NCBI RefSeq assembly: GCF_000497045.1
Contig: NW_015961981.1
Coordinates: 870,401-934,400, forward strand
DNA from: Kalmanozyma brasiliensis GHG001
Taxonomy: Eukaryota; Basidiomycota; Ustilaginomycetes; Ustilaginales
Direction: 5' to 3'
Length of the DNA stretch: 64,000 bases
This document shows positions 1-11,500 of the stretch, one piece after another. The notes under the pieces are model-generated. The model saw nothing but the letters and a program-made list of their open reading frames with translations. It was not told the DNA's origin and made no database searches. A program made the position numbers and the translations under genes. The first letter of the stretch is position 1. The number at the start of each line of letters is the position of its first letter.

Positions 1-1514
1 AACTTGGCGAACGCTTCGTTGGTCTTTTGCTCGGATTCGATGCGTTGGAGAGCGCTGCTGAAGTTCTTGACGAATGTCGAGTACATCTTCAGGAAGGGCG
101 CCAGGGTGGCAAGGATATCTCCGATGCTGTCCGTGGAAGCCTTCCACCCCATTTCTGCTACAGCTTGCGCTCGAATCTGACTCGTTCGCAAGCCTTCAGC
201 AGGGAGAACTGGGGAAGGTGCGACCTGCAGACGTTCTTCGAGTTGACTGAGAAGCTCTTTGCTGAGTTGCATGATGTCGTAGAAGTTGGAAAAGATGTCG
301 TTGGCGGATTTGCGGGACAGGATCGGTGCTGGTGCGGTGGTAGAGACGGGCGCTTTGCCCTTGCCGAGGCTGGCCATCAGAGGCTGGTAGTATGCTTGGT
401 CAATCAGCGTCAAACTGGCGACGAAGGAGCGTTCGGTGTCGAGAAGCTCTCTGGCAAGGCGTTGGCGATGAGCCATCATGACGGACAGATCGGCGACGGG
501 TGCGGTGGCAGCACGACGGAGGAAGTAGCTAGGTCGGGAAGAGCCTGCGGTGATAGTAGACGTGGAGCTCGCACCCGCTCCATGCGCAGAAGAAACCGAG
601 GAGGCGGAGGAAGACAAGCCCGGGACCGGCTCGGATGAATGCAGATGATCGCTGTGGCCCTCCGATGAGGTTGCGAACGAAGTGCTGCCGAGGGAGGAAG
701 ACGAGCCAGAGCGTTCCGGTGTGTGACTGCGTCCGACATTGCTGCCATTGACATTGGCGATGCGAGCGCCGCGATCATAGCTTGGTACGCGCGAGACGCC
801 AGGCGCGAGAAAGCCGTGGACAATCTCGTCTTCAGGCAGACTCTCGAAGCTGGAGACGCTAGCGACGCTGATACGATGCTGGGCGCTTGTGGTTGTGGGG
901 AGGGAAGGACGTCGGGTGGCGAGGTTGCCGCTGTGGGCGCTCTGAGTTCGGACGCGTCGCTGCGCTGCATGAGCGCCTGTATGTCTGCCACTATTGCTTC
1001 TTGATGGCCCGGCGTCCTGTCCTTGCTGTGCTCCGTAGTTCCTGCTGTAGCTTGGGAACGCCAAGTTGCTGGAACTTTGAGGTAGAAGGCCCAGAGCAGA
1101 TGCCAGCCCTGGACTGAGCAAATCAGCACATGATGTGAGCTGACCCTGCACTTGACTACTCGAAGATGCGTTGGATGCGACGGAGGACGGTCGAGATGAT
1201 GCGAGGGTGGTCCCCGAGATCGGTCTGCTGGTGGGTAGGGGTGTACCGAAGTAGTCGGCCGATGAAGCGGCGGAAGAGTCATCCGAGACGATCGATTGTC
1301 GCTGTGTCTGAGTCATTGGAGAGCTCGATGGGAAGGGCTTATGGTATGCGGGCAGCGCAGTGGCACGAGGAGGTGGCATAGAGTCGTGCTCGTCGCCATC
1401 GTCGCATTGCGAAGTCAGGAAGGTAGGCAGCGGTGCCTGGGTTGAAGGCTTGACGGGCGAGTCCGGAAGGGTCGGGAAGGAGATGGACGAGTCGCGTCTC
1501 GGGATGGACGCCAT
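1..1514 (-). CDS. Rho guanine-nucleotide exchange factor (DH domain), C-terminus beyond left edge
   Basis: An open frame of 504 codons runs from ATG at 1514 to the left edge without a stop, so this is the N-terminal part of a longer protein. An in-frame TGA at 1550-1548 lies just upstream of this ATG. Residues 1 to about 340 are Ser/Pro/Thr-rich with no recognisable fold, as is common in fungal RhoGEFs. From about residue 345 a Dbl-homology domain begins: RQRLARELLDTERSFVASL, then YYQPL, then an FLKMYSTFVKNF segment, which are typical of helices 1-3 of DH domains. Such proteins load GTP on Rho/Cdc42 GTPases at the cell cortex. Any PH, BAR or other C-terminal domain lies outside the window, so the subfamily cannot be named. 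The gene diverges from its neighbour across 1.7 kb. Confidence 0.8.
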   Translation of the reverse strand, partial: MASIPRRDSSISFPTLPDSPVKPSTQAPLPTFLTSQCDDGDEHDSMPPPRATALPAYHKPFPSSSPMTQTQRQSIVSDDSSAASSADYFGTPLPTSRPISGTTLASSRPSSVASNASSSSQVQGQLTSCADLLSPGLASALGLLPQSSSNLAFPSYSRNYGAQQGQDAGPSRSNSGRHTGAHAAQRRVRTQSAHSGNLATRRPSLPTTTSAQHRISVASVSSFESLPEDEIVHGFLAPGVSRVPSYDRGARIANVNGSNVGRSHTPERSGSSSSLGSTSFATSSEGHSDHLHSSEPVPGLSSSASSVSSAHGAGASSTSTITAGSSRPSYFLRRAATAPVADLSVMMAHRQRLARELLDTERSFVASLTLIDQAYYQPLMASLGKGKAPVSTTAPAPILSRKSANDIFSNFYDIMQLSKELLSQLEERLQVAPSPVLPAEGLRTSQIRAQAVAEMGWKASTDSIGDILATLAPFLKMYSTFVKNFSSALQRIESEQKTNEAFAK

Positions 1515-3230
1515 TTTGGAGAAGGTACGACCGGACCAGCCGGTAGCTCAGCGCGGAGCGGTGTGGCCGAGAGGTGCGGTTAGGACTGGTCGCTGGCGAT
1601 CGACAGAGGACTACCTCGTGGTGGCCGGCATGACGGCCTCTGACAGAGTGAAATTTGTTGCGGCTTTTCGACAGAAGGTCTTGGAGACTCGTCCACCGTT
1701 GACGTTGCTCTTGCCAGCAATGATTGAGCAGCGAGACGCTATGATTCCTAGGATGGTCGAGAGGTGTAAGAGGCTGAATATCAAGTGAACGCTCGGTCGC
1801 GGTGGAGGCGGCTGGCGAGATGGAGCGTGAGATTCCGAGATGTATGTGCGGCCGGTGAGGCTGGGTATCGATGCTGGTGGTGAAGTAGGTAGGTACGGAC
1901 GACGCTGATGATGGCAGGAGAGGTAAGGGGGTAAGCATACACCAGGGATGGGTACATGTGTGTGTCTCGCTTGTAAGTCAGCTGCGGCCAGGGGCTCTCT
2001 CGAGCTGAACCAGTCAACAGGCTCAGCCAACCAGCCCGCCAGCCAAGCATCCAGAAAAGTCGAAATGAAATATTGAGCTTACCGCCAGAAAATCTCGAGA
2101 CTGCTCTGACGCCGCACTCGCTGCCAAAAGGAGGCGTCGAGTGTCAAGTGTTGGTCTAGCTCGATCCGAGCCTAAGGACGCGCGACTTTCTGTCAAACAC
2201 GCACCTGCTCCCACGGTCTCGCCCTCCCTCGGCGTCGAACGACGGAGGAGAAATTCGGCAAAATGCATCCGCCTTCGTTCTTGAGCGCTGCACGTAGATG
2301 CAACAGCACATGAGCAACAGGGGCGGCAAGCGCCAAGCGAGCCGTCAGCCCACGCCATGCGATGCTGTATTGATCTTCAGGGGCCTGTCGATGCGGGCTC
2401 CATGTCTCAAGTCTCTTCCGGGTGACCATCAAGGGTTCAAACAGTTTGCTTTCCCACGCTGCAGTGAGCAAATCAGCCCCTGAGTCGGCAGCTTCCGGCT
2501 TGGTCAGCCAAACAACCGGAAGAAGCGATCGATCTTCCCGTCGGTCTCGCGGATGTACCGAATTGTGGCTCTTCACGGTGATCTTCCGTCACTGTCACGG
2601 ATGAGTCGCATCGGCTCCCTCTTCCGGACGTCCTTTCAGAAGATGGCTCAGTCACAGACGGAAGCTGCAAAGCGTACATCGCAAGTCCGCTTCTTCTGAC
2701 CCGACCATCGGATGGAAACGACATCCTGAGTGAGCTTCAACGGATGGTCCACTGCCAGCTCAGTGGCTGATATGATCAGCCGACCATGCTTCGTCCATTG
2801 AAGCGCCACTCTGCATGCTGTTCGTCGACCGGAAGGGCGCCCCTTTTCCATGTCTCAGTTGGTCATGCAGATGATCTACCTTGCTGCTGGACCCTGGCGG
2901 GAAACCAAGGCTGTTAAGCCAATTAGTAAAGAGCCGCTCTAACACCCTCAAATTCTTGCCTCCACATCAACCTGTCACCATCACGTTCGTTTACGCGAGA
3001 AGCGAACCAGCGCACGACCCGCCTTTTGGCTCAAGATGAGTCAGGGTCGAGCGTCATTACCAGAAGAAGGCCGTCTGTCCGGCGTCCGGCCTGTCCGGGG
3101 TTTTGACATGTCGTAGACGTCAAGCTCAGCCTAAGCAGGTCAAGCCGGCATCCCTACAACAGTCCTTTGAATCTTCTCACCCATTCTCTTTCGTCCATCA
3201 CATCATCCCCACGCAACACACTCGATCGTC
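1515..3230. other. Intergenic region, divergent promoters
   Basis: This 1.7 kb lies between two divergently transcribed genes. All open frames are short and overlap on several strands, and none resembles a known protein. I see no tRNA-like or repeat structure beyond short GGTAGGTAC and CCGGCGTCCGG echoes. It most likely holds both promoters and 5' leaders. Confidence 0.6.
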
Positions 3231-4310
3231 ATGGTAGCTACACGTCGTTCAGCATCGGGCTCTCAGGCTGCACCCAAGCAGGAGTCAGGCACGAAACGCG
3301 AAGCGCCAGCTTCAAAGCCCGCCAAGTCCGAGCCGGACACCAAGAAGCCCAAGACCACCTCGTCCAAGGATGCCAACGCGGTCCTCTCCGAGCAGCAGAG
3401 CAAGCTCGAGTCGTACCACGACGCTCTGACCTGGCTTCACTCCTCGGCGGCGTGGAAGCTGGCGCACCCTGACGTGCCCGAAGGGAAGGGCGAAACCGAC
3501 CTGGCGGCTGAAGGTGGGGAAACGGTGCGCACGCCTCCCGAGCCCTACGAGAACAAGCGTCAGGGCGCCAAGGACGCTGGCCACCTCAGCTACCCAAACA
3601 GCGACCTGACAAGCTTCCAGACGCTCCTCTGCGCCATCCTCCTCAGCAAGCCCATCTCGCACACGCTCGGTCTGCGGGCGATCGAAACGCTCTTGAACAA
3701 GCCATACTACTTCCATACTGCGAAGGACCTGATTGACGCGGGCAACGAGGGGAGGCGCGCCGCGCTGTGGGAAGCTAGGACCCAGCACAAGGAAAAGACC
3801 GCCGTCCAGCTGGGCAATCTCGCAGAGGGCATTACGAAGCTCTGTGAGGGTGCCGGAAAAGACGGGGAGGACACCCTCAAGCCCATCCTCGACAAAGCAC
3901 TCGACCAGGCCAAGGACAAGAACAACTCGTTCGACGTCGCAGAGGCTGTCAAGAGCGTGTTGACCAAGGAGGTCAATGGATTGGGCCCTGGAGGCGTGGA
4001 GATCTTCCTCCGTCGCGTTCAGAGTCAGTGGCCACAAGTATTCCCTTTCGCTGACGAGAAGGCGCTCAACACTGCGGTCCAATTCGATCTCATCAAGCAG
4101 AGTGATCTGGACAAAGGACGGGAGGCGGCGACGCAGAAGCTCGCAGAAAAGGTCGCAGAGCACGTCGGATTCCCCTTGGAGGACGCAAAGACGGACGATG
4201 AGGAGGGCGAGTGCGGACGATGGTGGTTCGTCAGGACGCTCGATGTGCTCATTGGGCTTGATATCGAGAAGAAGGTCGACGAGGCGGTCAAGCAGGCCAA
4301 GTCGGGATAA
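3231..4310 (+). CDS. HhH-GPD (DNA glycosylase fold) family protein, function unknown
   Basis: A 359-residue intronless gene starts at ATG 3231. The first about 50 residues are Lys/Ser/Pro-rich with a TKKPKT stretch that could be a nuclear localisation signal. From about residue 115 (DLTSFQTLLCAILLSKPIS) to about 295 the pattern resembles the helical HhH-GPD fold of base-excision glycosylases. It includes a hairpin-helix-hairpin-like VNGLGPGGVEIFLRRV followed by PFADEKAL, where the Asp could match the family's catalytic Asp. The lysine used by bifunctional glycosylases (G-x-G-x-K) is Gly/Val here, so a lyase activity is not expected. Related uncharacterised proteins occur in other fungi. Activity on DNA is inference. 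The gene converges on the next with 122 bp between stops. Confidence 0.6.
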   Translation: MVATRRSASGSQAAPKQESGTKREAPASKPAKSEPDTKKPKTTSSKDANAVLSEQQSKLESYHDALTWLHSSAAWKLAHPDVPEGKGETDLAAEGGETVRTPPEPYENKRQGAKDAGHLSYPNSDLTSFQTLLCAILLSKPISHTLGLRAIETLLNKPYYFHTAKDLIDAGNEGRRAALWEARTQHKEKTAVQLGNLAEGITKLCEGAGKDGEDTLKPILDKALDQAKDKNNSFDVAEAVKSVLTKEVNGLGPGGVEIFLRRVQSQWPQVFPFADEKALNTAVQFDLIKQSDLDKGREAATQKLAEKVAEHVGFPLEDAKTDDEEGECGRWWFVRTLDVLIGLDIEKKVDEAVKQAKSG

Positions 4311-4432
4311 ACTGTATGTTGAATGCGAATAGAATGCTTTCTTGTATTCCTCAAACCTGAGTCGTTGCAAACTACGAGTGCAGAAAGAACCGTATGGTAC
4401 AAAGCTGGCACAAGATACTTTGTCATTCAGGC

Positions 4433-7318
4433 TTAGAAAAGACCCATCTCGCGCAAGAAGCGGTCAAAGCTCAGCTCGGCCATCTTGGGCAGCTCCTTGA
4501 CGGCCTCTACGAGCAGAGGCAGGTAAGGGTGATCTCCTCCTCGGAAGCGCTTGAAGATGTCCAGGTACTTGTGGAGGATGGCTTCGATGGCGTAGGAGGG
4601 GGAGAAGGCCTTGTCGAGAGGGACGCCGCCGCCGAGCGACGAAGCTGAGGGGTGATCCACGATGCTGGTCGTATCCATGTTGGACGTGGGTGATTGGTAG
4701 CTGCCTCCCGTTGCAGACGCGTCCGGAGGGGAAGGCCCGAAGTAGGGTCCGAACAGCGTTGGGTCGGTCTTGATTGGGTCGCCTTCGAACGGCACGGACA
4801 TGGCAATCGCCGGATAATCACGGCATACGATGACCAGTGTTTGAGCAATGTCGTTGAGCTTCCTTGTCAACCCAATGCCGTGCGCCTCCATCGATCGGAG
4901 CGACAGCGAGTTGCAGACGCGGAGCGTCTCACGCGCAATGTCGATGGCATAGTCGATGCGCAGGGGCTCCTCTTCAGCGTCCGCTGTGAGAAGAGCATGC
5001 GAGCGGCAGGTCATCCACAATCGATTGAGCAGCCACTGTCGCGTCACCTCGACGTCGGCTTTCTGCACTTTGCTCTTGTCCCAGTCAGACTTGCTTCCAT
5101 GTCCCCCACCGCCGGTGGTGGCGTCCTCGGTCTTGGCATGATGCCCGCCATAGGGATGGTGTCGTCGGTCGTGGTGGGAGCCGTCGCGCCGAGTGGGGCC
5201 GGAGGAGCGATCCCGCGTGAACGACTCTTTCTCCTTCTGCTCGTCCTCGTCGCTCTCCTTGATCGCGCGGTGCAGCTGGATCGCCCGCTTTGCGTCCAAA
5301 TAGTCACAACCCGGTCCGGGGCACTTGCGGTTCCAACAGTCGACAAACTTCTCATCTACCACGTCAAACAGTCGACTCTGCAAGTTGGGAAAGTCTTGCA
5401 GCTGGGCGACGTCGAACTTGCGCCGGATCGAGTCGGTCGCCTTGCGCGGGTTGCCCCTGAAAGTAATCGAGGAGCCCGACTGAATCGCGTAGGCACGCTC
5501 CGTAATGGCCAGCAGAAGGTAAGCGCGTAGCCTGCGCTCCTGCTCGTCCTTGTCGAGGTGCTCGTAGGACGACGTCTCGTGGATGCGCAGGAGGTGACCG
5601 AGGGTGACTGCCTCGCGCAGACGGAACCACGCAGCGTTCTCCTCGCCCAGACCGAAGAGCGTGCCAAATATGAAAAACGACGCCATGATGGCTTCCAGCG
5701 AAGGATGACTGCCGAGAAGGGCGCTGTTGCGCATCTTGACCGACTCTTCGAGCAGCCGACGGATCCTGCGCTTGCGAGAGGAGCTGTCGACGGGATCAGC
5801 CGAGTCGACGGGCTGGCAGAGGGCAAAGGCGGAGAGGGCGATGAGCATGGCGCCGAGCTGCGGGTCGGTGCGGTGCTCTCCACGGTCGATCTTGCCAAAA
5901 ATCCAGGCTCGAGTAAAGACAGGCATGATCGACTGGAGACGCTCGAAAAAGATGGCGATGCTCGGGATGAGCACCGAGTCCGAGAGCGGGTGAGGTTCAT
6001 TGCTGGCAAAGTCGGTCTCGGACTGGCTGACAGAGCCAGGCGTCGACCCGGGACCGGCGAGCATCTGACTGTTCTGACCGAGCACATCCAGGAAGGTTCG
6101 AGCGGGATTGCTCCCGTTGCCGTAGGGCTGGTAGGCGTTTCCAAAATCGTTTGCGGTGCCGCTCATTGCGTGAGAAGCATTGGTAGAGCCCTCTTGCGGG
6201 CCGGTACCTGTGTTCATGTCCAACAGCACATTGCGTCGACGATCGCCGCCTTCGGCCGGATTGAGGTAAGAATCGGCGAGCGAGGTGCCAAAGTCCGGCA
6301 GACGCAAACCCGCTGCGACATCAGGTGCAAGCTCGGAGAAGGAGCCGTCTAGACCGTGAGAAAAGGCCTCGGAAGGGACGAAGCCGAGATTGGTGGCGGA
6401 GCTGCCTGCTGTGTCGGGATTGTTGCTGTGCACGCTGGCATGGGAAGGATGCCGTTGCGAATGCGGCGGCGGCTGGCTGGCTACATGATGCGGCGGCACC
6501 TGTTGATACTGCTGGTGATGCGGATAAGATTGGGATGGCGATTGCTGTGGGTACGACTGATGAGCCGGGTGATGATGACCCGAAGACGACGAGTGCGGCA
6601 GATGCGGAGGTGGATAGTCCTGCGGCGGATAGGCACTCTGGGACGAGTAGCGGTTGCCAGGCGAGCGAGTAGTAGGGCTGGACCAGTGGGACGAGGGGGA
6701 CGGGTGCTGGGCTGCACCGGCTCCGCCGCCCTGCGCGTTCGCGTCGTACCTGCTGTAGCTACCGCCGCCGAACGAACTTCTGGACGACATGGTCGGTGGA
6801 TCACGCGAGTAGAGGCTCGAGGAAGACATCATACCGGAAGGAGACGTCGCGCTGGCAGGCAAGCCTGGTGGACTCATGGCGGAAGAGCCGCCGGGAGGAG
6901 GAGGATGCTGATAGTGTCGAGGCGACTGTGAGGTTGGGTGTCCGTGACCTGGTGGCGGCAGGACGGTGCGTGATCCCGATGGACTGGGCTGGGTTATAGA
7001 AGCAATGTCGTGAGAAGACGGCCTTGCGTTGGGCGGCGACGGAGGAAGCTCGGAAGCGGCCGGATTGTGTCCCTTGCGGAGGAGATCGATGCGACGACCC
7101 GAAGCCTGCTTGCCCTTGGAAGCCTTGATCCAGGTGCAGTTGATGTTGAGTCGGATGCAATTGTCGCAAGGATTGTTGTGATTGCATCTCACCCGACGAT
7201 GATGACAAGCGTCGCAGGCGCGCAGCACCTTTTTGGGCTTGTCCTTGGAGTCGCCATCGTCCCTGGCGGAGGATGCCGAGGCGTCCACGTCCTGACTTCT
7301 GACGTCGTCTTTGGGCAT
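4433..7318 (-). CDS. Zn2Cys6 fungal transcription factor
   Basis: A 961-residue protein starts at ATG 7318. A binuclear zinc cluster lies at the N-terminus: C35-X2-C38-X6-C45-X5-C51-X2-C54-X6-C61, preceded by basic residues and followed by a basic KASKGKQASGRR linker. Residues about 70-340 are Pro/Ser/His/Gln-rich low complexity, likely an activation or linker region. From about 440 to 720 a helical region (SVLIPSIAIFFERLQSIMP onward, with a FIFGTLFGLGEENAAWF segment) corresponds to the fungal-specific transcription factor domain. A second low-complexity His/Gly/Lys-rich stretch interrupts it near residues 700-750. The target genes cannot be read from sequence. It diverges from EMC1. Confidence 0.88.
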   Translation of the reverse strand: MPKDDVRSQDVDASASSARDDGDSKDKPKKVLRACDACHHRRVRCNHNNPCDNCIRLNINCTWIKASKGKQASGRRIDLLRKGHNPAASELPPSPPNARPSSHDIASITQPSPSGSRTVLPPPGHGHPTSQSPRHYQHPPPPGGSSAMSPPGLPASATSPSGMMSSSSLYSRDPPTMSSRSSFGGGSYSRYDANAQGGGAGAAQHPSPSSHWSSPTTRSPGNRYSSQSAYPPQDYPPPHLPHSSSSGHHHPAHQSYPQQSPSQSYPHHQQYQQVPPHHVASQPPPHSQRHPSHASVHSNNPDTAGSSATNLGFVPSEAFSHGLDGSFSELAPDVAAGLRLPDFGTSLADSYLNPAEGGDRRRNVLLDMNTGTGPQEGSTNASHAMSGTANDFGNAYQPYGNGSNPARTFLDVLGQNSQMLAGPGSTPGSVSQSETDFASNEPHPLSDSVLIPSIAIFFERLQSIMPVFTRAWIFGKIDRGEHRTDPQLGAMLIALSAFALCQPVDSADPVDSSSRKRRIRRLLEESVKMRNSALLGSHPSLEAIMASFFIFGTLFGLGEENAAWFRLREAVTLGHLLRIHETSSYEHLDKDEQERRLRAYLLLAITERAYAIQSGSSITFRGNPRKATDSIRRKFDVAQLQDFPNLQSRLFDVVDEKFVDCWNRKCPGPGCDYLDAKRAIQLHRAIKESDEDEQKEKESFTRDRSSGPTRRDGSHHDRRHHPYGGHHAKTEDATTGGGGHGSKSDWDKSKVQKADVEVTRQWLLNRLWMTCRSHALLTADAEEEPLRIDYAIDIARETLRVCNSLSLRSMEAHGIGLTRKLNDIAQTLVIVCRDYPAIAMSVPFEGDPIKTDPTLFGPYFGPSPPDASATGGSYQSPTSNMDTTSIVDHPSASSLGGGVPLDKAFSPSYAIEAILHKYLDIFKRFRGGDHPYLPLLVEAVKELPKMAELSFDRFLREMGLF

Positions 7319-8561
7319 TGTTGTTGCGACTCAGCCCACTCGCTGGGTCAACGGAGGGCGCCGACGCGGGATCAATGGTCGATTGGCGGAGGGGCCGAGG
7401 ATACAATGGGGAGAGACAGAAGGAAGATCGAGTGGCGCCGCCGCTGTGCCGAGTCTGGTCCTTTTTGACGTTGGGGTCCGTCGGCGAACGGAGGTGTTGG
7501 ACCGAAACGAGATGAAGTCACCAGGGGACGGTCCTAAAATCGGACGAAGCCGAAGTGAAAATGAGGGGGCCGCGGGATGTCTGCGATCAATCACAAGCGA
7601 GTCAACGCACCCGTCGGAAGCAGCTCGAAGGAAGGTGGATTGCGTTGTGAGGTCGTTGCTGCAAATGAGAGAGGCGGATGTCGATCCGAAGGCCGTCGAC
7701 CAACGGCGGCGTAGCGAGGGTCGTGCGTGTGATCAGCTCGAGCCCTGAGATTGCGTCCGAAGCGCACAGCTGCAATTAGGGACGTCCAGCTTCTGTCGCA
7801 GCAAGGTAGCAGCGATCGCGAAGATTGCTTGCACGTCAGCTGAAAGGAAGGCAAGGACGAGGAAGCGAGGTGGTGTCTCGAGGCAAGGAAGAAACTGACG
7901 GCGTACCAGAACACTTGAATGGTGGATGCAGTGCGGGGGCGAAGCAGAAGCGAAACACGACCGAGCCGTGCATTTATTGGCCGCTGCTGCAGTTGGCTTG
8001 CTCGCTTCTCGCTGCTGCTGCTTCTGCTGCTGCTGCTGCGTTGTTTGCTTCAGCAAACAGGAAAGGGTCGCGAGGCCGTGCTCAATTTCCGCTCGCCTGG
8101 ATCCGCGCCGTGCGCCGCGGTCGAGTCCAAAGACGAAAAGGGTTCAGTCGAGGCTGACTTTTCACGTCACTGATGCGAAGCGATGCGCTGCGCTCGTGAG
8201 TGATGAAGCGCGAGCCAGTCCCGCTTTGGCGCTCATCTCCTCTTCCAAGCTTCCGAACGAATAATCTGAGGCTGTTAGACCAACTCTGGGTTTGAAACGC
8301 GTCTTGAGCTTTTTCTGGCCGAGGTTGAGCGTGCCGACGCACAGTCCGCTTTGGGCTTTGAGCTGGCAGCGTGTTCTTCTCAAGACACACACACGCTTTC
8401 GCCTGTCACAAGGTTATTCTTTGGCGCACGGCCGAGTCTGCTGTCATCACTCTGTCTGCAAACAGGCTCCGTCGGCTACCTTTCCGCCCATCACCTTCGG
8501 TCACACCCATCACTCACTCAGCTGTAGCCCTGCTTGCAGTCAGCAAAACAGCTCGGTGATC
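7319..8561. promoter_or_regulatory. Divergent promoter region, Zn2Cys6 factor / EMC1
   Basis: This 1.24 kb lies between two divergent start codons. The only notable features are a GCT-repeat tract (8011-8040) and a TCACGTCA motif near 8164 resembling a CRE/bZIP site, about 400 bp upstream of EMC1. Open frames here are short and not convincing. Confidence 0.5.
8011..8040. repeat. Imperfect (GCT)n trinucleotide tract
   Basis: GCT/CTG triplets with one CTT interruption, in non-coding DNA between the Zn2Cys6 gene and EMC1. Confidence 0.85.
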
Positions 8562-11500
8562 ATGCTGCGTGCAATGCCCACTTCATCATCAGGAGGGCGG
8601 CGTAGTCGCATGGCCCGCTTCACCGCCTTCGCCCTCTTCGCCTCCTTATTGACGCTGCTTTTGGGCGCACACAGCGCATCTGCCCTCTCCAAGGCAGAGG
8701 CAGGCAAGATCGACTGGCACGTACCTCGTATGGGCGTCCCTCATACCTCCAACGACTCGGCCACCCCTTACCTCTCACCTCGATTCCATCGCATCATCAA
8801 GCCCGACGCCGACGTCAAGGACAAGGCACAGACCGCCATCTTCATCGCGACCGAGTCGAACGCCGTTGGCGCGCTCAACCCACGCAACGGCGCCATCGTC
8901 TGGCGTCAGGTGCTTGCGGAACACGATCAGGTCTTGCTTCAGAAACAGTTTGCCGAGTCGGCGCTCGTCATTTCAGGCCATGGCGGTGCCAACGTCCGAC
9001 TCTTCCACGCCTTCACTGGCTTCCTCATTTGGGAGTCAGCACAGCACAGCATTCGTGATGGGCTCCTTCCCGAGCCGGGCTTCCCTGCCACCGATGCTGT
9101 CTTCCTCACCGAAAACGCCACGGCCGAGACGCCGCCCGACGTGGTCGTGCTCACCAATGCCCACACCGTCCGCCGTCTGAATGGCGCCTTTGGAGCAGAG
9201 GTGTGGAAGTGGGAGCCTCAGGACGACATCTCGCACCGCTCTGTCATTCGCATCGTCGCCAACAAGGACAAGATCTACGTCGTCTCGCTCCTGCGCAACA
9301 CGGGCTCCGTGTACAACTCGATTTCGGTCGCTACGCTCTCCGCCCACACCGGTGAGCTCCTCACCACGCACGAGATTCCATCGGGCCTCAGCTCTGCCGC
9401 CAATGTCGTGATCCTGCCCTGGAACCAGCTGCCCAACTTGCCGCCCACGGCCAATCCTGGCTCCTGGGTTGCTTGGCTCAACAAGGACGGCTCGATTCGA
9501 GCTGCTCCCCTCGACCCGCCCAGCAAGCGCTTCGCACAGCCCCAGGTCATCTACTCGAAACGTTCCGACGCGACCTTCACCGGCTTGGTCGATGCAGGCT
9601 TGTCCAACAGGGGCCTCTTTGTCGGTCAGCGCTCCGACGGTCTCGCTGAAGTGCTCAAGGTCTCGGCCGATGCCAAGTTTACCAGCTTCTGGGAGTTTGA
9701 GGAGGATGCCTTCGACGCTGTCTATGCAGGCACCTACGACCGACAGGGCCGCGCCTATCTCCAGCGCATCTTCTTTTCGCGCGCGCAGCATCTGCTCAAC
9801 TTCCACTTTCTCTGGGTCGATGCCAAGAACGGTGGCGACGGTCAGGTCAGCGGCTTCTCGTTCCAGTGGGACCACGACATGCACGGCAGCGTCCTCGCTG
9901 CCACCTTCGAGGCAAGTCAAGTCGGTCAATACCAGCTTGCTTCGCGAACGGTCGTGACCACGTCGAGCGGATCCATCCGTCTCCTGTTCGAGGATCAGCA
10001 CCAGTGGATGCTGGAAGAGGGTCTCACGCAGACCACCCACGCCGTCTTCGTCGACCTCCCGGAGAAGAAACTCACTGCGATCCCCGGCGGGGCTGCTACG
10101 CTGGACCACGAAGGTTTTGTCCAGCGTCTCGCTCGTCACGCACTATCGCTCAAAGACTTGCCCCAGTACACGATCGCGTTCGTCAAACGCTTCGCCACCG
10201 GCTCGTACGGTCAAGAGCTAGGTTCTGCCAGCACCAGCTCCACTCCTAGCGCCACTGCTACCTCTGCCGTAGCCACCACGATGGTCAAGGAGGGCAAAAA
10301 GCCAGCCAAGCAAAAGCAGGAGCAAGAAAAGAAGCCGACGTCACTGGCCCCTCGCATCGCCGACGCCAATACCACCTCGACCCTCTTCCGCGATCCCTTT
10401 GGCTTCCGCAAAGTCGTCGTGGTCGCCACCGCCAAGGGCAAGCTCTACGCCCTCGATACGATCGCAAAGGACACCGTGGTCTGGGAGAAGTCGCTGGTCG
10501 GATACGGTGACGGCGAGGGAGAGGCAGAGCCCAAGGTCAACATCAAGCTCATGCAGACCGTACGCGAGCTTTCGACCGACGGCAAGACTCCGCTCTTGGC
10601 CATCGTCGCCGAAGTCGAGCTGCAGCCTGGCCTCTACTCGACCCGTGTCTTTGAGCTCAACCCGCTCACGGGCGAATTCTTGAACGACGCTTCGTCCGGT
10701 CAGAACATCTTTGTGGGCCGATGCCAGGATGCGTTCCTGCTTCCTCCGTCCGTGGAAGACCCCGTCGAGCGAAAGCAGTCTCTCGGCCTCGTGGATCAGC
10801 AGAACAACCTCTACCTCTACCCTGACACGCTCGCGGTAGCGGAACGATTCGATCCCATCTCGGACCGCTACTACTTTGCGGTGCAGAAGCCGGCCGCTTC
10901 GGCGACGACGTCGGCGCGCTTCGTCGGATACGCACTGGACAAGGGCGTGAGCAGCATCCACAGGTCCAAACAGGTGTGGTCGTGGACGGTGCCTGCGGGT
11001 GAAGAGGTGGTCGAGGTGCTACAGGCTCCGAGCAAGGATGCCATCGCCTCGTATGGACGCGTGCTGGGCGATAGGTCGACGCTGTATAAGTACCTGAACC
11101 CGCATGCGTCGCTGATTGTGACCAAGAGCCCGGGCGCCAACCAGGCGCACCTGTACCTGTTGGATACAGTGACGGGCGGTGTGCTGTACGAGCTGCAGCT
11201 GGACGAGGTGGACCAAGCGCAGCCGATCCGCGCGCACCTGGCAGAGAACTGGATCACCGCCACCTACTCGGTGCGCAATGCCGATGAGGGTCTCTCGAGT
11301 CATATCGTCACTGTGGAGCTGTACGAGCCCAAGTCGACCCATGACGACGAGCCTGTCAACGCCGGAAGCAAAGGCAAGAAGGCTGCCCGCGCAGCTCTCT
11401 CCTCCTCCTGGTCGCGTCTCACGGGCAACTTTAGCAGCTTCACGGGGGACAGCAGCAAAGCGCACCCGTCGTCCATCCAGCCTATCGCCTTTATGCACAC

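Noticed and set aside
476..1282. 268-codon minus-strand open frame at the left edge
   Set aside because: It lies in a different frame from the RhoGEF, whose DH domain is continuous with ATG 1514.
3312..4370. 352-codon antisense open frame opposite the HhH-GPD-like gene
   Set aside because: Composition (Leu/Arg/Val repeats) is that of a complementary-strand shadow, and the plus-strand product has a coherent fold and NLS.
8292..8561. Upstream extension of the EMC1 frame
   Set aside because: It begins at TTG with no in-frame ATG before 8562, and would bury the signal peptide about 107 residues (from the second Met) inside the protein.
9036..10139. 367-codon antisense open frame within EMC1
   Set aside because: EMC1 homology is continuous across it on the plus strand.
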